NCBI GenBank assembly: GCA_013867245.1
Contig: JACENB010000043.1
Location: forward strand, 1-33,703
Source: Nitrosopumilaceae archaeon
GTDB taxonomy: Archaea; Thermoproteota; Nitrososphaeria; Nitrososphaerales; Nitrosopumilaceae
DNA: 33,703 nucleotides
Direction of reading: 5' to 3'
Part shown: positions 29,959 through 33,703 of the stretch, in pieces
Layout of the letters: each line of letters opens with the position of its first letter
Numbering within the stretch: the stretch's first letter is position 1
Made by a program: the position numbers and the translations under genes
The notes under the pieces: generated by a model
Told to the model about the DNA's origin: nothing
Databases searched by the model: none
The model's input: only the letters and a program-made list of their open reading frames with translations

Positions 29959-31276
29959 TGGATTAAAAAGTAGTTTAGGCGATGCAATTAAAAAAATTGT
30001 TAAATCTTCAGGCATTGATGAAGAATTAATTAAAGATCTCTGTAAGGACGTTCAACGGGCTTTATTGACTTCTGATGTTAATGTCCGATTAGTACTTGAA
30101 ATTACTAAACGATTGGAAGAACGCTCATTAAATGAAACCCCTCCTCCTGGATTATCCCGTAAAGATCATATTGTAAAAATTCTATATGATGAATTATCAA
30201 AATTATTGGGTAATGAATCTAATTTTGATTTTAAACCTGGAAAACAAAATAAAATTATCTTATTAGGAATTCAGGGAAGTGGTAAAACCACAGTTGCATC
30301 AAAACTTGCTAAATTTTTGACTGGAGAAGGTCATAAAGTTGGTGTTGTTGGTGCTGATACATATCGACCGGGAGCATTGGTTCAATTAAAAATGATGTGT
30401 GAAAAATCAAATGTTGAAGTTTATGGAGAAGAAAATAATAAAGATTCTCCAAACATTGTTCAAAATGGTTTAAAACATTTTGCAGGTCAACCCCTTGATG
30501 TAATTATTATTGATACTGCTGGTCGTCACAAAGAAGAACAAGATTTACTTGAAGAAATGGGTAGAATAAACAAAGTTGCAGAACCTGATTTAGCTTTACT
30601 TGTAATTGATGGTACCATTGGACAACAGTGTTTCAATCAGGCAGAAGCATTTCATAAAACAATTCCTGTTGGTGGTGTTATAATTTCAAAATTAGATAGT
30701 TCTGCAAAAGGAGGTGGTGCATTAGCAGCATCTGCTGCAACTGGTGCACAAATTATGTACATTGGTACTGGTGAAAGAATAGATGATTTAGAAAAATTCT
30801 CTCCAACTCGGTTTGTTGGAAGATTACTTGGAATGGGCGATATTCAGGCTGTCTTAGATTTAGCAAAAAGATTGGAAAATGAGGGTGATGATGTTAGGAT
30901 GAAGCGTATATCTAGTGGAAAAATGAACATGGATGATTTCTTTTATCAATTGGAGGAGGTTACAAAAGTTGGTTCTCTTAAAGGACTCCTTGACAGTATG
31001 CCTGGAATGTCTGGTATGGTTAAAGAGGATCAAGTTGATCAAATGGAAGATAGAGTATCCAAATGGAGATACATTATTCAAAGTATGAATAAAGATGAAA
31101 AAGCAGATCCTGATTTACTTAATTCATCAAGAATCAAAAGAATTGCTAGAGGTTCTGGATGGCCTGAAGGTGAAGTAAAAGAATTAATGAAAAATTATAA
31201 AAATTCTAAGAATTTGATGAAAGCTTCTAAAGGTCGTCAAATGCAAGGCACTCTTAGAAAAATGGGTTTGGGATAA
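29951..31276 (+). CDS. srp54: Signal recognition particle GTPase SRP54
   Basis: Binds signal peptides on ribosomes and targets them to the FtsY receptor. 441 aa. The N domain (1-95) is followed by the G domain with G1 GIQGSGKTT (106-114), DTYRPGALVQL, DTAGRHKEEQ and the TKLD-equivalent ISKLDSSAKGGG. The Met-rich M domain begins near residue 300 (MDDFFYQLEEVTKVGSLKGL, SMPGMSGM, and the RNA-binding SRIKRIARGSG). It overlaps dph6 by eight bases. pus10 follows after 22 bp. Confidence 0.98.
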   Translation: MLDGLKSSLGDAIKKIVKSSGIDEELIKDLCKDVQRALLTSDVNVRLVLEITKRLEERSLNETPPPGLSRKDHIVKILYDELSKLLGNESNFDFKPGKQNKIILLGIQGSGKTTVASKLAKFLTGEGHKVGVVGADTYRPGALVQLKMMCEKSNVEVYGEENNKDSPNIVQNGLKHFAGQPLDVIIIDTAGRHKEEQDLLEEMGRINKVAEPDLALLVIDGTIGQQCFNQAEAFHKTIPVGGVIISKLDSSAKGGGALAASAATGAQIMYIGTGERIDDLEKFSPTRFVGRLLGMGDIQAVLDLAKRLENEGDDVRMKRISSGKMNMDDFFYQLEEVTKVGSLKGLLDSMPGMSGMVKEDQVDQMEDRVSKWRYIIQSMNKDEKADPDLLNSSRIKRIARGSGWPEGEVKELMKNYKNSKNLMKASKGRQMQGTLRKMGLG

Positions 31277-31298
31277 CTGAATTAATCTCAAATCAAAA

Positions 31299-32453
31299 AT
31301 GTCTAATTATTCTACTGTTCTTTCCACTTCCAATAAAATTATTAAAAAATACCCCTTGTGTGATTATTGTTTAGGTAGATTATTTACAAAACATCTTCAC
31401 TTATCTTCAAATAAACTACTTGGAAAAAAATTAAAGAATGGATATGAATCAAAGCACTCATGTTACATTTGTAAAAATCTCTTTGACAATTTAGATCATT
31501 TTTCAAAATTAATGCTTGACTCTTCATTTGATTATGAATTTAGGACTTTTAGTATTGGAACAATAATCAAACCTTCCATTGTTGATAGAGATGATGCCTT
31601 AAAATCTGAATTTAAGTTAAGGGGGATTGATGGTATCAAATCTAATATTACAAAAGAATTAGGAAAACTTTTTTCAAAAAAGACAAAAAAAATTCTAAAT
31701 TATGATGATCCTGAAATTATTTTTACTGTAAATCTTAAAGAACATTCTTGTAATTTACGTTCAAAACCGATTATTATTTCTGGTCGATATACTAAATCTA
31801 AACGAGGGTATTCTCAAAAACAAAAATCTTGTGAGAATTGTTCAGGTAAAGGATGTAGAACTTGCAACTTTCATGGAATTTCTGAATTTAATAGTGTTGA
31901 AGGTGTTATCTCAAAATTAATTTTTGAAAAATTTGGTGGAACAACTACAAAATTTACTTGGATAGGTGGTGAGGATAAATCTAGCTTGGTGTTGGGCTCT
32001 GGTAGACCTTTTATTGTAAAACTACAAAATCCATTAAAAAGAAACACAAAACTCTCTGATTGTATTTCTGATTTTATTTCTATTTTTAATCTGAAGATAG
32101 TTGGTGATTCTCCTAAAACTCCATTGAAATTTTCCTCTTTGGTTACAATAAAAATTTCAACTGATTCTAAATTTGATTCTAAATGTTTGAAAAAATTAAA
32201 AAATCTTAAAAATTACCCCGTAATTGTTTCTGAAAAATCTGGAAGATCTTATGAAAAAAAAATTTTTGATATAAATTACAAAAAAACTTCTGATCAAATT
32301 ATTTTGGTAAAAATAAGGGTTGAAGGTGGATTGCCAATTAAACGATTTGTGATTGGAACTGATGTTACTCCTAGTGTTTCTGACACTATTGGAACTAATT
32401 GTATTGCTGATGAATTTGATTTCTTAGAGATTATTATCAATGATAACAATTAA
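31299..32453 (+). CDS. pus10: tRNA pseudouridine synthase Pus10
   Basis: Forms pseudouridine 54 and 55 in the T loop of archaeal tRNAs. 384 aa. The N-terminal zinc site is C21/C24 and C55/C58 (CDYC, CYIC). A second cysteine cluster, C178-C181-C186-C189 (CENCSGKGCRTC), lies before the catalytic domain. The catalytic aspartate is D226 in WIGGEDKSSLVLGSGRPF, a block specific to Pus10. The second-to-last segment GGLPIKRFVIGTDVTPSVSD completes the domain. Third gene of the dph6-srp54 run. Confidence 0.95.
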   Translation: MSNYSTVLSTSNKIIKKYPLCDYCLGRLFTKHLHLSSNKLLGKKLKNGYESKHSCYICKNLFDNLDHFSKLMLDSSFDYEFRTFSIGTIIKPSIVDRDDALKSEFKLRGIDGIKSNITKELGKLFSKKTKKILNYDDPEIIFTVNLKEHSCNLRSKPIIISGRYTKSKRGYSQKQKSCENCSGKGCRTCNFHGISEFNSVEGVISKLIFEKFGGTTTKFTWIGGEDKSSLVLGSGRPFIVKLQNPLKRNTKLSDCISDFISIFNLKIVGDSPKTPLKFSSLVTIKISTDSKFDSKCLKKLKNLKNYPVIVSEKSGRSYEKKIFDINYKKTSDQIILVKIRVEGGLPIKRFVIGTDVTPSVSDTIGTNCIADEFDFLEIIINDNN

Positions 32454-32478
32454 CTAGCAGTAAATATTGTGATTAATC

Positions 32479-32577
32479 ATGCCAATGAGAAAAAAAGGTA
32501 AACATCAAAGACATGCTGATCAAAGAGCAAATACTCGTCGAGTAAAAAAAGCAAAGTGTGGAAAACCTAGATCATAA
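32479..32577 (+). CDS. 32-residue basic protein
   Basis: A short gene below usual length limits. MPMRKKGKHQRHADQRANTR and then RVKKAKCGKPRS: 14 of 32 residues are Lys or Arg, with one cysteine. GTGATT is about eight bases before the ATG and may serve as a ribosome site. The composition is that of a small ribosomal or RNA-binding protein, but it matches none that I recognise (not L41e, L37e or S30e). The frame is uninterrupted and starts 25 bp after pus10, on the same strand. Confidence 0.6.
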   Translation: MPMRKKGKHQRHADQRANTRRVKKAKCGKPRS

Positions 32578-32618
32578 GAAAATCAACATTTTTACATTAA
32601 AATTTTTAATAATTAACG

Positions 32619-33326
32619 TTGGATCCTTTAGTACGTTTTAGAGATGCATATTCCAAGGGTCTTATCCCTCAGGACGTATATGACTTGACTTTGAAACGTT
32701 TTCCAATAACTGTTGCTGGAATTAATCGAATTGAAAAAGCATCTGGAATTCAATATCCTGTGGCATATGTGGAACCCTCTCTAGTACTTTCTGCATCTGA
32801 TTCAAATTCATATGAATATGGAATTTTATTTGCTAGAACAATTCCTGTAATGTTTGAAGAAAAATTTCAGGTGGTTATTCAAATTTCTGCCCCTTTGATT
32901 GCTTATGGGTTAAAGGGTACGATACATGCAATTTTGGCTCATGAGTTTTTACATTTTTTAGAATTAATTAGAAAAATCTCCAAAATGGAATTAATTTCTG
33001 ATGAATTATCTGGTAATTTGTTTGAAAATGTGTATAGTGATGAGACTCGTTTGTTTGAACCCCGAGCTGTTTTTAATGATAAGACTTTACTAAATCATAT
33101 TACTAAAAAATTTCCTTCAGGTTTTCGTGATTACAAACTTGAAGACAAAGTAATAAAATTTTGGTCTGACAGAAATTTACCAAAATCTAATGTTTCCTTG
33201 GATGCTAATAATGTGAAATTATCTGCTGAATCTTTATCAAACATTAAGCTTGACCCTAAATTTGTCATAAAAATTACTGAGCTAGAAGAAAAAAGTTCAA
33301 AAATTCATAAAAAAAGATTGTACTGA
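32619..33326 (+). CDS. Putative zinc-metallopeptidase-like protein (HEFLH)
   Basis: 235 aa. H108-E-F-L-H112 in ILAHEFLHFLEL is the zincin HExxH motif placed in a hydrophobic helix, as in gluzincins and small bacterial proteases. A downstream glutamate (SDELSGNLFENVY or DETRLFEPRA) could be the third ligand. Residues 45-105 form a beta-rich region before the helix. Substrate and role are unknown; no signal peptide is seen, so a cytosolic protease is likely. The start is TTG 32619. A basic C-terminus (SSKIHKKRLY) ends it. Confidence 0.75.
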   Translation: MDPLVRFRDAYSKGLIPQDVYDLTLKRFPITVAGINRIEKASGIQYPVAYVEPSLVLSASDSNSYEYGILFARTIPVMFEEKFQVVIQISAPLIAYGLKGTIHAILAHEFLHFLELIRKISKMELISDELSGNLFENVYSDETRLFEPRAVFNDKTLLNHITKKFPSGFRDYKLEDKVIKFWSDRNLPKSNVSLDANNVKLSAESLSNIKLDPKFVIKITELEEKSSKIHKKRLY

Positions 33327-33351
33327 TATAATTTATTTTAAAAAATTATTT

Positions 33352-33537
33352 CTATTGTTTAAATTCTGTTAAGCCACATTTTCCACAGGTGTTTCTGTCT
33401 TTGTGTTCAGACATGTATACTCCTTTTCCGCATCTTGAACAATTTTTTTTAGTTCTTGTTGCTTTGTCTCCATCAATTTTGAAATATCCGTAAACTTTTG
33501 GACTGGAACCTTTGTTACCTTTTTTCTCTACAGGCAT
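33352..33537 (-). CDS. rps27ae: Ribosomal protein S27ae
   Basis: Zinc-binding small-subunit protein shared with eukaryotes. 61 aa. C33, C36, C51 and C54 (NCSRCGKG...TCGKCG) make the zinc ribbon. VYGYFKIDGDKATRTKKN is the family beta-hairpin. The ATG overlaps the stop of the upstream gene (TAATG), a coupled pair usual for S24e-S27ae. Confidence 0.97.
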   Translation of the reverse strand: MPVEKKGNKGSSPKVYGYFKIDGDKATRTKKNCSRCGKGVYMSEHKDRNTCGKCGLTEFKQ

Positions 33538-33703
33538 TATTCTGTTTTCTCCTCTTCAGCTGGTGCTTCTGCTGCTGCATCCTCAGCTGGTGCTTCTGCT
33601 GCTGCATCCTCAGCTGGTGCTTCTGCTGCTGCATCCTCAGCTGCTTTTTCAGCTTCAGCTATTTTTGCTTTAGTTTTTTCTAATCTTGAAAAGATTGTTG
33701 GAT
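33537..33703 (-). CDS. rps24e: C-terminal end of probable ribosomal protein S24e, 5' end outside window
   Basis: Only the last 54 or so codons are visible. They read PTIFSRLEKTKAKIAEAEKA, then three identical AEDAAAEAP units, and end AEEEKTE. The diagnostic S24e core lies beyond the window edge, so the name rests mainly on the conserved S24e-S27ae gene order and the overlapping TAATG. A long acidic Ala/Glu tail is unusual for S24e. Alternatively this is a different ribosome-associated protein. Confidence 0.5.
   Translation of the reverse strand, partial: PTIFSRLEKTKAKIAEAEKAAEDAAAEAPAEDAAAEAPAEDAAAEAPAEEEKTE
33556..33636 (-). repeat. Three perfect 27-bp tandem repeats (coding)
   Basis: The unit TCAGCTGGTGCTTCTGCTGC plus TGCATCC (plus strand) occurs three times with no mismatch, followed by seven bases of a fourth. 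It encodes acidic AEDAAAEAP on the minus strand. It is in frame and likely variable between strains. Confidence 0.95.

Noticed and set aside
33498..33683. Cys-rich plus-strand ORF
   Set aside because: Low-complexity antisense shadow of the 27-bp repeats in the opposite-strand coding gene.
1..33703. Mobile elements, prophage or integration site next to the tRNAs
   Set aside because: No transposase, integrase, terminal inverted repeats or duplicated tRNA 3' ends were seen in the window.

Overview
The window is a 33.7-kb stretch of an AT-rich archaeal chromosome. It carries TFB, aIF1A, aIF5A, SRP19/SRP54, Gar1, Pus10, the diphthamide ligase Dph6, ribosomal proteins S8e and S27ae, and intron-containing tRNAs. 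It also has ScpAB, a bacterial-type cold-shock protein, an AhbA-AhbB-type fusion, a HemQ-like protein, and many TTG/GTG starts with a TATA box about 28 bp upstream. This mix fits an ammonia-oxidising Thaumarchaeota/Nitrososphaeria genome of the Nitrosopumilus type. The assignment comes from recognising gene families, not from a database search.

Layout. Bases 1-1366: end of cobA (uroporphyrinogen-III methyltransferase) and hemD, then purE on the other strand. 2.1-7.3 kb: Fe-S assembly operon sufB-sufD-Rieske ferredoxin-sufS-sufU plus a small zinc-ribbon gene. 7.3-9.7 kb: pgk, a PAP2 phosphatase and a small unknown gene. 9.8-11.8 kb: a coiled-coil protein with ten perfect 30-bp Lys/Ala repeats, a membrane-anchored protein and a single-OB-fold protein. 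11.8-12.1 kb: tRNA-Leu(CAA) with an intron, and an overlooked 40-residue C2H2 zinc-finger gene. 12.3-13.5 kb: a membrane protein and an HD hydrolase. 13.5-17.8 kb: tetrapyrrole genes (precorrin-2 dehydrogenase-hemA-hemB-unknown) divergent from a fused siroheme decarboxylase. 17.8-20.7 kb: a B-box-like zinc protein, an aldo/keto reductase, a HemQ/chlorite-dismutase-family protein and sufC. 20.8-24.2 kb: S8e-SRP19, gar1-tfb and scpA-scpB. 24.3-27.7 kb: alcohol dehydrogenase, a Cys-cluster protein, aIF1A, a cold-shock protein and A/V-ATPase subunit C. 27.8-33.7 kb: tRNA-Tyr(GTA) with a 50-nt intron, an unknown protein, aIF5A, a candidate C/D-box sRNA, dph6-SRP54-pus10, a 32-residue basic protein, a HEFLH zincin-like protein, S27ae and the end of a probable S24e gene.

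How they work together. The window encodes most of a siroheme-based haem route: HemA, HemB, HemD and CobA, then precorrin-2 oxidation, siroheme decarboxylation (AhbA/B-type fusion), and a HemQ-like protein that could do the last decarboxylations. Fe-S assembly is split: sufBDSU are together, while sufC sits about 13 kb away, next to the HemQ-like gene. A second theme is translation and RNA modification: aIF1A, aIF5A, Dph6, SRP, Pus10, Gar1, and a C/D sRNA whose second guide is complementary to a tRNA-Met(CAU) anticodon loop with C34 at the predicted methylation position. I see no insertion sequence, integrase, CRISPR array or phage gene. The region reads as core chromosome with a few lineage-specific small proteins.
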